From NCBI GenBank assembly GCA_030770545.1, contig CM061098.1:17202001-17266000 (forward strand): 64,000 nt of DNA, read 5' to 3'. The position numbers and the translations under genes were made by a program. Shown piece after piece: positions 1 to 14,782 of the stretch. The DNA is from Macropodus opercularis (lineage: Eukaryota; Chordata; Actinopteri; Anabantiformes; Osphronemidae). Under the pieces are notes generated by a model, which did no database searches, was not told the origin of the DNA, and was given only the letters and a program-made list of their open reading frames with translations. Numbering within the stretch: the stretch's first letter is position 1; each line of letters begins with the position of its first letter.

Positions 1-1436
1 CACATCGTAAACCTCACGTATGCTGAAAAATTCCAACTTTGAGCCTGTACGAATGAAGATTCTAGGTCCATTTCTTACTATGATCCCACGTGGTATTAGA
101 TTGTGCAGGAATTATAAAAAGCTTTCATTCTCTGACAAATACATATTGAATTAAATGGTCAGACATAATAAGAAAAACAAAAACATTTCCTTTCATACAA
201 ATGCTGTCTAGTACGTAAATGATGCTGTACTTCTATGATTATATTTCAAGGGACAGAACAGAACATTTTCTTTTTTTTAAATAAATAAACAGAGGAGACA
301 AAATGTTTTGTTCCTAATAAACTGGTAGACGTGTGACTTCTGCAGAGCGCTGGAGGGCAAACAAACCAGAGCTGTGGGACACGTCTGTTATCGTCCTCTG
401 TTCTAAGCATCAACTACCTGTGATCCATAAGCAGCCTGTATGTATTTCCATTCATATGGGTAAATGATGCCATTTTAGAAAACAGACACGAAACTGTTTC
501 TTGTCAAAGTTAACACCAGGTACCCGACATTAACTCCGACCCATTATTAGTTTCAGCAGTCAGCGTTCTCAGGCATGTCGGTGATGGAGTGAGCTCCTCC
601 TGATCTGCAGAAATTTTAGAGACTGAATAAACAGGAATATTTTGAAAAATTCAACATGAGAAGAACAGAAAAATAATTTTTTTAAAAGCAGTGATGCGGA
701 AACAAGACTAAGAGTGGTTTCATCTGCACACCAAGCTACAGGGTTAAGAGAATCTGGAGACTCCTTTAGCTCAACATTCTCACGAGTGTCTAGTGCTGTA
801 GTCTGGAGGCCACTGTGTACAGCAGCCAAGTGTTACTTCATCTCAGCACTAGATGGAGTAAAACTGAAAGGCCATCGCTGCAGCGCTGTACCTCACCGAA
901 CACCAAAGGCTTGAACATCCCTCATGTTTCTGCACAGGGAAACTAACCCGTCTGCTTCGGAATTATAAGACACCACTTTTATAAGAATGTTAGTTAAATT
1001 CATTTTGTAACTGTGATTTAACTGATTTACCGATTGCTTTGATGCTTTTGACCACGAAACATCTCGCTGTCTGTCAGAGCTGTCTGGGTGGCTGCACGTG
1101 AGAGAGGGTGAGCTTCAGGGAGTTCAAAGGTCAAGTGGTTTGACCTAGAGGTCACTCGCTGCTGGCAAACATTTTACACACAATCACACACAAACACCCA
1201 GCCACACATCACTTCCATAGGATATGAAGAGCTGCAAGTGTGTTCAGAATACTGCAGGGGTGTAAATGTCCTGCTGCGTGAGAGTGTCAGTACAGTTTAC
1301 ACTATGTCTCTCGCCTACTACTGCGTTTCTCCCTTTCCAACATCTGGTGCTTATAAGCAGGAACAGATTGTTGTAATAATTGCTCAAGGCAAATTAGTTT
1401 GTAATATTATATAGTTGTATTTGACTTAAATTGTAC

Positions 1437-1505
1437 TTTGTGGAGCCTTGAGATGAGATTTGTTGTGAATTGTCACTATATAAATAAACTGAAATGTAAA
1501 TATAA
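1437..1505 (+). mobile_element. 3' tail of a fish LINE (CR1/L2/Rex-type)
   Basis: The string gagccttgagatgag...ttgttgtgaattg...actatataaataaactgaa is the usual 3' end of teleost non-LTR elements (gccttgag-tgac-ttgttgtgatttggcgctatataaataaa). Only the tail is visible. Confidence 0.6.
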
Positions 1506-2755
1506 ATTGAAATAATTTCATTGTTACAGATAATCTAAATGTTGTAATCACATATGGATTATTAAGATTTTGGTTACAAATAACAACACTAACTACCCTC
1601 TAAGACACATCTAATAACAAAAATGAGTGAATTGTGTCAGGTCAATATTTACTATGAGTAGATTAATAAACTGTTCTACCAAATCGCAGGCCAAAATTAG
1701 TATTTATATTCGACAACATCACACATGATGTTGACACAAGGTAGTGCAAAATGCCAAAAATTGATGTGACAGCTGTGAGAGGCACTGTGTACTAATGAGA
1801 CAGAGAAGATAGAAGATAGGGAATCAGAGTCTTCAGCCTGAAGTTCCTTTATTCATTGTTTTGCTTTATGCAGAAATAGCGAACAAAGGAATATAATTAC
1901 AGATTATATTATTACACAAACAAATCAAATTAATGGTTATATCTTGTTCGTAAATGGTAAAGTAACATGTTGCTGAATAACATAACATGTTTTTGTTTTG
2001 AACTTTAAAGATTTATATATAATGTATATGATTATTGCTTTAGTACAGGTCTTAATGTTGCAGCAGCCAAAGCTCTTGTAAAGATATTCGTCATCTGAAT
2101 TTCCCGTGATTGTGTGTTTACTGGACTCATTCAATGGACTAAACTATAAAGTAGAATTTCTTATTGGGACTGAGCGGACGTGAGGATTTCTAATCACACT
2201 GTAAGCAGACCTGCATTAAATGAACTAACTACTCCTGCTTTACGTTACACATACACACAGTGGCCACACACACAATGGCTGAAAGTAAATATGAGCACAT
2301 TATTCTTTCCACGCAGGAACACACACACCCACTCACATACACAAACACAGGCCACCAGTGCTGTGCTCCAAATCCATAAATCATAATGTTTCAGCAAAAG
2401 CTGAATTTCATTTCCCTGTGGGCATCTTATCAGGCTGGGGAGGGATATACAGCCCATCACCACGCTCGTTTATTTTCTCTGTGAATAGGCTGTGGCAGGA
2501 ATATGGCTATAACCTGGAAACAGCAGGCATCGGACTGGATTCAACTATTAAGCGGAATATCATACGTCTATTACTTAAAGCACTAGTATCATGGCAGATA
2601 TTCACTATCCTGATGCAGCCGTGGTCACGCTGGGCCCATTTCATTTGTTTCATTATTACAGTATCTGGTCTCTCTATCTGTCCCTATATTGATTTGTACA
2701 GGTGAGTGAATTAATGTCCCTGCAAACGGGGCCTGACCTGAAGGCTGGTCGTTCG

Positions 2756-2787
2756 TAAAGGCTGCAGGTCAGGGCCTGCAGCCTTTA
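2756..2787. repeat. 13-bp perfect inverted repeat with 6-base loop
   Basis: taaaggctgcagg, tcaggg, cctgcagccttta. Could be a cruciform, a transposon end or an RNA hairpin; no other signal nearby explains it. Confidence 0.85.
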
Positions 2788-5700
2788 ACAAAGGCTTGTA
2801 AGGCTACACAACGCTGATTCAGCCTCATTAGTTCAGTAGCAGTACCTGCTGCAAACAGTCTTGGAACCTCTGTAATTACTTTAGGAACAGTTTAGTAGCA
2901 GTGGTGGGCTGGAAAAGGGAAAGGACACATTTGTCACTGCCTTGTATATTTATGCAAATTATGATAAAACCTGCATTTGATTTATGAAAGCTCAAGCTTT
3001 AAAAATACATACTGTATAGCCTACAGACACATGAAGGTTTTTATTGGTCCTAAAGCTGAATTTTACTTTATTCTGACCCCACCCAGCTATTCAGCATTCA
3101 TTACGTTAAACTGCAGTACTAAACCTGAAGACCTGGTATTATTGGCTGGTCTTTCATAAAAACTAATAAGGTTTACTAGAAAGCACCACACACTTGTCTA
3201 CTTCAAACCCACAAACACTCAGACAGAGCCTGTCCACCCAAAAAGGCATCCAAACACCATGATTCAGCTTTTTTAGTAGTATTTGACTGGTGGCCAAACA
3301 AATGCAGCCTGTAGAAGAGGTGGGTTTGTTTTTTTCCAGCATTGTTTTGTCATCCAGCAAAGTTTTAGGCAATCGCATTCACACACTCAGTCAGTGTTGC
3401 TTTTATGTTGCTGTTTACATATATGCTACAAGATAAAATGTTCACTTCAGTTCACTGATTTTGCGGCTTAACCCCACTCATGTCTGTTATTGACCGTAAC
3501 CTCTGGCCAGTCAGCACGGTCCATGACTCTGTGACACTAGTAGAAATCCCTTCAGTCAGAAGGTCCAGTATGTGACGTGTGGCATTCACTGTTGCAATAG
3601 CTGTAATTAAAATGTAATAACAATCAGTACTATCACCAAGATGTTACACTTTTTGAATTAACGAAATCATTTGAATGGAAATATTACCCAACCTGCACAA
3701 CGCTCATTCTATCTACACCGTTTCGTCACATTTCAGTCTGTGCTACCAGATAAAATGAACTGTTGTAGAGGTAAAATGAGTTTTCGGTGCTTTGCAGGTG
3801 TGTAGCCCAGCAGCACGTTCCCTGACTCAATATTATACGCTAAAAATGAATTATGATTAGAACAGTTTGTTCATTTTCTCCAGGTCTCACAACCCGCTGA
3901 GTCTGACATTAGGCAGACCACACTGTATTGTGATAAAAGACAGCAGGCAGTTAATGGGACATTATCACAAAGCAGGACACACTTTTCCTTTTTAATCATT
4001 TAAATCTTGGTTTCACCATTTAGTTATAAAAAAATCGCATTCTAACACTGTGTTTATCCCTCTGACAAGTACTTACAGCACTTGCTTGGCCTACCTTCTA
4101 ACCATCCTTTCACGTGAAGTCATGCCATAGGAGCTGCAGCACTTTAATGCACAATTCCAATTTCTTGTTAATACAGCGTATGGATTTTATGTGTAAGAGT
4201 AAGTAATATTCTCTCTATTACTTTATGAAATCAGTCACGTAACACTGGGTTTTAAGAAAAGTGAAGAAGGGCTTGTTGAAGCTGATACATTAAAACGTTG
4301 GCTTTTACTGTTACTGAGGAAGTTTTTCCTATTTCCTTAAAGAACAGGAACATTACTTTATGTCTTACCTTATTTTCTGCAGCATCTTTCTTTCTCATCT
4401 TTGCTTATTATGTAAAGGACACAATGATCCTAACTTTTCACTATGAAAAAAATGTGAAATATAATGTTGCATTATTTTTCGTATGGTAGCCACAGAACCT
4501 GATATAAGCAGCAGATATTGAACCTCACACAAGGTCCAGAGTTTATCTGCTGTATGGTTACAGTTTACACATCATGAAAAGACTTTCAAACATTTAATGC
4601 TAATAATAACAATGTCTGACAATAGAGAATATTCCCTGTGAACATGACCTTTGACGGAGCCAGTCTTACGAGTTTATATAGGTCTAACCTGAGTGACTGC
4701 TCATCAGCTTAAGAGGAGGAGACATCTGTGGCTCTGACAGCTGATTGGCTGTCTGAGGCTCCTCAGAACGCAGCCATGCGATGGATTGGCTGCACGTCTC
4801 TCAGTCAGACTGACATGCTAATGTCACTGAAGGAGAAAGTGATAATGTCATCCCAGGTAGATAATGTATTTTGACTAGGCTGAGAATGGGATTATTGCCA
4901 TGGAAATGCAGTTAAACGAGATGATCAACAGCGACAACTCAGTGATGAATAACATTATTATTTTCTACTATAATTTAACATTTTCCTCTAATTTGTCTCT
5001 TTTAATCAAACCTTAGTCGACCATGCATTTAAGACTAAAATCCTATTCAGAATGACAGCCACTGCAGAACTAGCCGCCAGGATTATAGAGTAATATCTGG
5101 AAGAAAGCTCTCTTTCTGGATTTAGTGGCTCTTTACTGTAAACTCTACTTTGCACTTTGTTGCATTTCAACCAATATGTGCATCTTTTCCCATTCAAGTT
5201 TTTTTATTACCTTGTCTTGAACAGAGTCTTCACTTAAAGCTGGGACGTTTTTGTACAATTTGGAAAATGTCAGATGTCACGTACAGCCGCTGACTACACG
5301 GTTTTCTGTCTGTATGTCGCATGAATAGTTACAGTATGTTTGGCTCTGGTTATTCTTTACTGGCTCTCATAACCAACTGCAATAGGTCTTAAAAATGAAA
5401 GAAATTGTTAATAGTGGCAGGACTGAAAAATTAGGCTTATCGACCTTTAAACACTTGACTTATGATAAAAAGCTGACACAAATAGAACTAATCAAGCAGG
5501 AGTCTAAAATAAATCACCATCCTTAGAAATTGTATTGATGATATCATAATTGAATTTTTTGTTATGGCAAACTATTGCCGTGAAGAAGATAATCCAGCCA
5601 AGTAATGGATGTCAACCACAGTTTGTTGTTATTTTAAATTATTTAATTAATATTTTTAGTATTTGAGTTACAAACTCTGGTTGTTTAGTATTGTTTCGCA

Positions 5701-6299
5701 ACAAACCAAATAATAATATGAATAAGACATCTGTGTGACATTACTGTGTCTAAAAATTATTATATTACGCAGTATATTATTATTTTTACTGCTGTGTGTC
5801 TTTGAGTCTATACCTGCCGCATTAATCTGTTGAGTCCACCTTAATGCTGCTGAATGAGTGTGTTTGGACATAGACATCCACTCACCTACAGCAGCAGAAC
5901 CAAGCACACGAAGGCCTCGCACATAAAATGGAAAGTGTGTAAGTTCATCTGAACCTGTTTCTGTAATAGGTACCATTATTATAAAGCCGTGGAAACCTCA
6001 CAGCTTTGTAAGTGTTTCGTGTTCTGAGCGTAGACCTCCTTTCATCACTTATGCGCTGAAGCAGTGGAACAGTACAATCAGCTGACTCTTCCTCACATTT
6101 ATAGTGGTTACACGGTGGTGATGTTGCACCGGTGTTTGTGACAGAGAGGTTGCAGCCGTAGGCCACAACATGAAGAAAGGCTCCCATTGAGATGCAGATC
6201 TGTACTAATTAATTCTGATGTTTAAGCGAATTAAACATTATTCTGGAGAAAAGAGCGTGCTGGTGGGAGTCCCTTTAATATGTAGCCCAGATAAAAGGA

Positions 6300-6930
6300 G
6301 AAGTGTATTTTTCTGTGATGGACATACATTTATTCACATTTCCCCAGCCAATTTCATTTTAATGTAAAAAGAGGAGATGGGTTTAGCGAACGCAGAGGAG
6401 AGTTAGCTAATAGAAAACAATGACCGCTGTTTTATTCTCCAGAGGCTATTCTGCCGTTGTCAGCACTCTATTTCTCCACTGCCGCACAATGTTCATAGAC
6501 AAAGAGGGAGCAGTGAGGCCAAGTGCCTCTTCAAAACACACAGCAGCTTATTAACCCCAACATGCACACGCACACTCACACACACGCAGATCACAGCGGC
6601 GGGCTACAAAGCGATATCAGGCAGTAATATATTGAGGTTATATTCAGGTTGTAATGGTGTTATTAAACCAACAAGCTCAGCCTGAATAGAGAGAAAATCC
6701 TATTAAAATAATTATAGAGGTCTGGGATATCTGTGTGTGAGTGTATGTGTGTGTATAAGATGTTGAAACCCAATATACGTGTGTGTGTGCGTGTCCTTGG
6801 CTTACTAATGTGTTGTAATTGACTCTGCTAATAGCCAGCTAATTTTATTGCTGCTTTTCGTCTGCCTCAGGCTTAATTAGAATGTATTGCTGCTACATTC
6901 TCTGCTACTGGACTCTCTTGATATTTTTCC
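6300..6930. promoter_or_regulatory. candidate conserved non-coding elements
   Basis: Two blocks (about 6330-6560 and 6640-6920) separated by short CA/GT tracts are dense in TAAT/ATTA cores (cttattaacc, gctaattttattgctg, ggcttaattagaatg) and free of open frames. The look is that of a homeodomain-rich enhancer, but this is inference from composition only. Confidence 0.3.
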
Positions 6931-9900
6931 TACACTAAATATGCAGTTATATCCCTATAAAAATAATAGTCATAGTCATTAAAGATCACTTTAAATTTCA
7001 AACAATCATTTCATAGTTAAATACACATTTTTTTCAAACACAGTTCATAGTAAAAGTGTTTATTTCATCAATGGAATTTACTTCAGATGTTTTGTTTTAA
7101 ACAATATATGAATATGAGGTCACCTAATTAAGGCTAAGATCAAAATATCAAAAGTGGAAGTAGAGTAAACCAGTTTCTGTTTCTTGCACAGAGTCTGTGT
7201 GATTCTATCTACAAAACTGGTTGTTAGTTCTGACAAAGACTTTCAGCTTTAGTTCAATGAATCTGACTGAACTGTGGCACTAACCCTTCAGGTTACGCAC
7301 ACACACACTAGGACTGGAACGTTTTGTACCAATTTCATTCATTAGTTCAAAAAACAAAAGACAATGTATTCCCTCATTACTACGTTATTAGTCAGATAAA
7401 ATGTGTGGATGTGATTCTGAAACCAGTGTCTGAGCAAATCAAGTAGGTCCTAATTAGACCAATTAGAAAACACTTTAGAACCGAGAGAGACTTTATGAGG
7501 TGAGGTTAACAGGTCAACATACGATGTGTATGTCAAAATCTAGAAGATCTAAAAGATAAAAAAAAGGCCTAGAAAGGCCTATTTCTATTGTTTAAATATC
7601 CCCCACATAAACATAAAAAATTCAAAGTGCACAGAGGATTGGACAAGACAAACTGAAACTTCAGTGAGGTCATGTTTAATATATTCACCAGATTACCGTC
7701 ACGATCCCTGGTCTGGCCTCCAGCCACTCCCTCCTCTTGGTTTTCCCTGTCTCCTGTGTCTTCCCGTTGGCTCAGCATATCTTCTCCACCCCATCCACTC
7801 AAACATCCAGACTCAGGAACAGTCCCACGGCTATCAGGGATTTTAACCCCCAGTCGCTATGCCCTCCTCCGCCACCACTACTTGGTTACAAACACCATAT
7901 ACTGCCATATCACTCAGCTTTACAATTCATGTTGTATTACTGTGAAAAGGCCTGGTATAGTTCACACGGCAGACAGAGCAAACTTCACATGAAAACATGT
8001 GTCATAAATTCCTTTTGGCCAAAACCAAGGGAGAAGATGAGGTGTAAGAAGAGCTAAAGTCAGGCTAAAACAACTAAACCAGGATAAGCCATTAGAGCTG
8101 CACCAACCAGATGCGATGGATGCTGTCGCTTCTAATCAGCAGATTGTGGACTGTGGCTGTGTTTGTCTTTTAGCATTCGCTCTTTTAGCTCTGCTTTTGA
8201 CCTTGACCTCTGTTCACCAGCTGCTCCCACACGGTGTCTGACAGCTGACTGCTGCTGAGCGGGGAGAAGACAATAGCTCATGCACTGAAACCAGGTGATT
8301 CCCACTGTGGTGGACAAACCTGAACTGATTTAGTTTAGTATAATAAGCTAAGGACTAAGCTCAATAACTACTGAGCTAGACCTCATTCTGTGCAGGTCTG
8401 TTGTTGCAACCAAGGTTTGTTGTATCGTCATCATAATAACATTGCAATATTGCTATATATCATATGTAAAATTTCTGCTTTCTTACATTCAGTTTCGATT
8501 TCCTACAGTCTGCTCTTCTCTGGTTCGCTCAGCCGCAGTGAAAACATTTCTGCTGTGCATTTTTGCTTTATTTAGGCAGAGCTTTCAAAACCTTCCATTG
8601 CAGAAAGGCTGGTTTTAGCAGCGTGTTTGTCCGGTCTCTGTGCAGGTAGTGTAGCAAGAAGAAGGAAGAGACAAGGAGTGTTTTTAAGCAGCTGAAATTG
8701 TGTGGGCAAGCATGCACATGTAACATGACTTGCGCATGTGTGCACCTGTGTGTGAGTGCATGTGATAGACATCAGGGGACGAGATAGCTGAAGGCTGAAG
8801 GCATTAAGAGAGGAGAGGAGGACATTAATCTAAAGAAAATTAAAATCTGGAGCAGTGTGTTTAAGAATGGAGAGAGACCGCCACTTCTGATAAGAACTGG
8901 TTAAGGAGAGCACACATTTAGATAAATGGCCAGGAGAGAGGAGAGTGGAAGAGAGAAATGGAAGAGAGGGGAGGAATAAGGGGAGTTCAGTGTGGTGAGG
9001 AGGAAAGAGAAAGGAAGGACCGGACGGAGAAGGCATGATAGAAAGAATGGGGTAGAAATGGTAAACATGAAGAGGGACTAAATTTCCCTTTATTGAACAT
9101 TAGCACACAAAGCAAATATCTCTCTAATTGTTGTTCTACAGCAAAAATATTCAAAGATACAAAATTGTATGCATAAAACAAATAAACAAAGTAAAAAAGC
9201 AACAATCATAATGTTTTCCTGCTGAATGACTACCAGCTGATAGTATACATACAGTGTGTCAGACCCTGAATCTATATCTTTAAAATATGAAACAGTGCTG
9301 AAAGCCTGAGACACACAGTAAATGTTGTAGGAACAGACGCACACTGATCCAGATGGATCCACTTTTCAATGGACAGCTTGCACACGTCTTGACCAACAAA
9401 CTGACTCCACCTCGACTCCTTCAATCAATCCTGTCAAAGAGCCCAGGTCAAAACCTTCATGCAGATTTGATGAAGTGCAATGTATGGGGAGTGAGGAGAA
9501 AAGAGGGATTTTCCAAAACAATAGCTGACGTTCCCCTTCCTGCCACACCCCCACAGCTGCAGTGATCAACAGAGAAGGAAAACTACTCACAGTCATCATT
9601 CCCCTGGTCAGGCAGAGAAACAAGGCAGCCCAGATTTCCTCCAATGAACACTCCATGGATGAGGAAGTGGTTCCTCCTTCAAAATGCCCTACTCTCCTCA
9701 GCAACACATGAGCGGTGCCCAGCACAGACCACACCTACGCTGCAGTTTCTGGAGAACATGTCAATCAGGCCTTTGCTCCCTGTAGCCACAGGCAGCTAAG
9801 GAACTATAGCCGACATACTGGATGTAACCAATCCAAAAAGCCATCACCAAACCAAAAGGCCTTAAGTAAAGACCGCTACCAAACCTTACCAAAAGCATTC

Positions 9901-11117
9901 ACTTAATCCAAAGTGTCTTATCAGGCACAATATGTTTGGTTAGAATAAAATTATTCAATTACTCCTATTATTCCTTAGACAAAGCTCCTGAGACCATCTT
10001 AGAGTCTGTGCACAGTGAAGCCATTGGTCTCCTTCTTAAGCAGGACCAGGTTATTCCTGTACCGTAACATTCCTAAGGTACAGGGTGTAAATCTGACCAT
10101 ATGACATTTCCCATAGCGAGACCATCAATCCCAGCTGCCCATCATGCCTCCCAGCTACTGTTAGCTCCTCTAAAGTTCCCACAGTAAAGTCTCAGTGTGG
10201 GTGAACTGAGGAAGCCGTTCCAGGAGCTCCTGCTGAAGAATCCACCACATGACGCCTCATCTCGCCAGCACGCTGCCTCCTTGACGTTTAAGGCAGGTCA
10301 TCTGCTTCCCTTGAGCTATTGATTTCTCTAGATTGGAAAAAGAAAGAGCTTGGAGCATCTGTATGTTCTAGTTGATCAATTTAAACTTCCTTCTCATGAT
10401 ATGATGCCACTCTCTGTTTGCGTTGACATGTATGTTAAGACAAGTTAATAATGAGGAGACAGCCTAGCACCACTAGATAGAACTTGCTCAGAGAGAGTTC
10501 AGACTCACATTTACAGTTAGAGTGAGCTTAGTGGTAGAGGTGGTTTAATGTTGCCACGTTCCCAAAGGTGCAATGGCTTAATCGTGCGTGTGTGTGTGTC
10601 TTTGATGTCTATGTTATGCGGCACATGTAGATAGCAGTGGCTTTGTGGTCCTGAGCATCAATAACTTCAGGTTATCTGGAGTATGGTCTGGTCACACACA
10701 CACTCACACAGTGAGTGATAGCGGTGCTGCAGGGGTGCTTGTCTGAGGTTAGCAAAGCTCTGCTCAACAGAATGTTGTAGATTTAAGACTATGGCCAGCA
10801 AACACGATGTGGAGCAGATGTAGCTGCAGCCTCAGTTGTCCACTGATACACTACAAGCCAGGGAACAGATACAGCACAGATTTCTTTATTCTGAATTTCA
10901 TTTTGTTGTTGTTGTTTTGTTACAGTCACACAGGGACAGCCTGTCAGGAGCAACAGAGGGAGAATCGAGTGGCTCTACAGGGGACCAGGTGCTAGATAAA
11001 AATCCATCCATATATATATTTTTTTCTTTTTTTTTGCTCACTTTGCATTTTGTAAATTGACAAAAATAAACAATCATTATTTATATATCTGAAAGCATTC
11101 TTTGTTTGTCAAATTAC

Positions 11118-11192
11118 GTTTTCAAATTCAAATTCAAATTCAAAAACACTTTATTTGTCCCCGAGGGGCAATTAAGAGGAGCACACAGTAGC
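11118..11192 (-). repeat. interspersed repeat with (ATTCAA)n tract
   Basis: Four attcaa units lead into aaaaacactttatttgtccc and cgaggggcaattaagagga. In reverse this ends 'aataaagtgtttttgaattt' plus a hexamer tail, as at the 3' end of a retroelement. Family not identified. Confidence 0.45.
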
Positions 11193-14100
11193 TTAAATAC
11201 ATACTCTCCCACAAACGCACAAGCGATCGACACACCGTACAAAAGCTCCAATGAAACGATCATAATAAATAAAGTAAAAGGAATAGTTAAAAAGTGCATA
11301 AGATATTTCATTCAATGTGCTTAAGACCGTTTAAGTTTGATGCGTTGTAAACCGGATCCAATTCATTCATATTCTGTGGTGAATATTTCGTGTTGTGGAT
11401 GAATGGAAGTGCATTTGTCTGGACCCACATAGGCACAAGGGTAACACAGCGTCATTCTATCCATGATAACACTGGGTCGGCTGAAGCACATGAGAAGACT
11501 GAATCTAGAAATAATCCACAAAACAACATCTGATGTTGTTCAATGCTAAATATCCTCCACAATAACATAGCGAGTAATTGTAATTACCAGTACTAGATAC
11601 TAAATATGTAACACTGGAGGGAATCAGAGCCACATGAGGGAAAGCACCAAGTAACTTTGGTCATAAACATCTAATCAGTTCATCATTGAGTCCTTGAGTG
11701 AATGTTTGTGCCAGTAACATAGTAACACATTGTCACTGTATGACTGTTGACTTCAACTGCTTTCAACCTAGGTTACATTCTCACACCTACAGTAGCAAAC
11801 ACACAGTTTCTAATATAATACACATTTCCTGTGTTTTGTCCCTGTTTAGATATTGTAGAGTGTGTGGTAACTGGCCTCCAGCGAGAGACCTCAGCATCCA
11901 CACGGCAGCCGTCTGACACCTAGTTAACACCACAGTCAATGGCCTGACCACTTTATTCAGTACAAAACCTCCCATAATGGACTGTGGGATCAGTCAGGTA
12001 CTAAATGTATGTCAGGTGGACTTACTCTGGACCACACTCACACACATGTGCGCAGTCAGTGGCCAGTCAGTCACTCAGAACAAAGCTTTGAAGCTCAGCG
12101 TCAAGCCTGGTAGACCCTGTGAAAGAATGATTGTGTGAAGTTGTGTGTATTTGTGTGTGTGTCAGAGTGAAGTAATGTTCCGTGGGTCTGTTCTGAGCCT
12201 GCTGCTGTTTGGCCAATACCGGTGTTACACTCATTCTGCTGTGTTGTAGCTAAAGGGTTGATTTCAGTATTCGCTCACGTGTCCTCAGTAGTTCGTTATA
12301 GGTGGGGGCAGTGGTTAATGCTAAATACTGTAGGCAGCGCGACAGAAGTTGGACTCATGGCATCTGGATATGTTTCACTCTGGATCCTGGTAGCTTCAAC
12401 AGAAGCAGAAGAAAGTTGGCTAAAGACCACGAATTTCTTCAGGTTTCACTTGACACTTGGACAAAGGGCTGGGAGTGAAACGCTCAGCTGCTGTGACTCC
12501 TCCTGAAATGGCCTTGATCTTTCTGTGGACAGATGATAAACGGGAGAATCTTTACAGACACACTGGATGTATTCTATTTAACGAGTTTTCTATGTAAGTA
12601 AGCAGTTCAACTTCATGCTTTATTTGTCCTTTCATTTTCCAGTGCAAATTTCACTGGATGGTAAGTACAAGCAGTTGGTTCACAAAAAAAGGGATAAGGA
12701 TTTCTGTCCTTATTCAGGTTCATATCAACCTTCAGGGATCACAGCCATTAAAAATAACAACAACAAATCTGAAGAAAGACACAGAGTTTACAGCGAATAC
12801 ACTGATCATCTGTAATTGCCACACAATTAAACAGTCTCTTAACACACACCCCTGCATCCTGATACGCAACAGAAACGCCTGAACGTCAGGTAGATGGAAA
12901 TCAGTTCTGTTATGCTGTTGAGCAGCTACACACGAAGCCACTACTAGGAGATTTCAGTGTGTTGTAGAACACCGGTGCTAAAGATCGTTTTAATGATTCC
13001 AATTAAACTTTCATTAGTCCTAGTATTTATTGTAAATTGAGGGTTAGATGATTTTATTATCAGTTATGGGATTGTATGAACCTGAGAGCTAACAGGACGC
13101 TGAAGCCAGTAAAGCATGTGAGTCTGAAAGATGGAGCCCGTTATTAGGTGTCAGTGAGAATCAAGGCAAAGGCAGATATAGAGCAGATGCAGAACAGACT
13201 GATAGCTGTAGGTCACATGGGATGGGAATGACAGTGTGTGTGTATGATGGGCTGCGTTTAGCAGCTATTTTGTGGTGTGCAGGTGATTTCTAGTGATAGG
13301 GTTAAGGTTGGCTAGCTTTCCATTAGTCTGGACAGCATTCAGTCACCTTCACTTTCACCCCTCCTCAGGCCATACATTAACATTCACTCCATCACTGTCC
13401 TGTGTGCTTGTGTCCTTCTGTACGTATCACTGTGTGTGGCTGTGTCTGTAGCAGTATGAATGCATCTGTGAGGACCACGCTCACTACAACTCAGGAACAA
13501 GGGTATTTTGGGTAGTCGTCACAACTCAAAGGGATAGAATATGTTTAAGTTGGGTCTGGAGTGGGGGCTGACGGTAGGCGTTTGGTTGCGATGGGGAGCT
13601 TGGGGTTACTGGCCAGGGAATGCATCACGTCAAGTGTCCTCACAAAGGTAGATGGACGAAACGTTTGTGTGAAAGTGTGAGTAAGTGTTAATCTCCCCAG
13701 TATTGCCACCATGAAATTGACATTTGACAGTAATTGTGTAGCGACAGCAATGAGGTCCGTGCCGCTCTCTGCTTGGATGAGGATATTACACACACAGACC
13801 ATGACTGGTCACACTTCCTGCTGGATAACGGCATAAATATAACAACAAAATAAATCAGCCCTAGTTTTACCAAGGATAGAGGATCGGAAAGAGGAAGAAA
13901 TGGATGGAATGGACTTGTCAGAGCAGGAAAACAGGAAACGCTTTTACATTAACTAAGTAAACAACTGAAGGAACACATCATAGGTGTAACGTCAGTATGG
14001 AGTAATACAGTCTGCACGTATTCAGTAAGTTAGGTAACAGGCCTCATCCAGCCTGTAAGGACATGGATTCTTCACACGTCAAATTTAATTTGACTTACTG

Positions 14101-14394
14101 CTTGTTTTGTAATTTGTAAACTCAATTATTATTTTGCCATAATTGTCATTACAAAATGAAGACTGCACCAACATCACTGGTACATACTCATGTGGGTTGG
14201 TCAGTTTGATGGACAGGCTTTTCATTGAGATGGTAACTTCTGTCATAATTGGCCCATAAAACAGCACATTCAGCAACTACTGAACCTGACAATTAGTTCG
14301 TCTTCTCCTTTGTCTGCTCATGTTTGGTTCCACCTCTAAGCACCTTGGACAGGACCTACTGCGCTTCCTTCACTGATTAAACCTAATTATTAGC

Positions 14395-14487
14395 TCTGTG
14401 TGTGTGTGGGTGTGTGTGTGTGTGGGGGGGGGTGTGTGTGCGTGTGTGGGGGGGTGTGTGTGCGTGCGTGCGTGTGTTTGTGTGTGA
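14395..14487. repeat. GT/G-rich microsatellite
   Basis: GT repeats broken by runs of 7-8 G and tgcg units. Confidence 0.9.
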
Positions 14488-14761
14488 TTTTTATCATAGT
14501 TTTGAGGACATTCTTTTCTTTTCCAATCACTAGCCAGCTCCCTGTGGGCAGACACTAATTAAAATCAATATTCTCCCCAGACTGACACTGAATGTTCAGA
14601 CAAACATGTTCACTATCTTCACAGCAGGTTTCGCAACTTTACAGCGATGGCTCTTTGCAAAGAAAAACATGGAAACATACAGGTCAATATATCAGGTGCT
14701 GATGCATATAACCAACTAGTCCGTGTAAATCCAAGCTGTGTTCATCTAGAAGGAAGTGAGT

Positions 14762-14782
14762 GGGGGGGGGGGGGGGGGGGGG
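14762..14782 (+). repeat. poly-G tract (21 G)
   Basis: A pure G run; could form quadruplexes and is a likely place for sequencing length error. Confidence 0.9.

Larger units (their letters stand above)
1..6300. other. gene-poor flank, left part
   Basis: No exon chain can be built. Apart from the LINE tail near 1440 and the hairpin at 2756 I see AT-rich unique sequence. The open frames here are short, lack conserved motifs and mostly overlap on both strands. Confidence 0.6.

Noticed and set aside
7672..8057. Two overlapping 106-codon frames
   Set aside because: Overlap in different frames, Pro/Ser-rich, no recognised domain; more like part of a dispersed repeat.
9366..9734. 122-codon minus-strand frame
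   Set aside because: No recognised domain, no splice-linked exon, opposed by a plus-strand frame.
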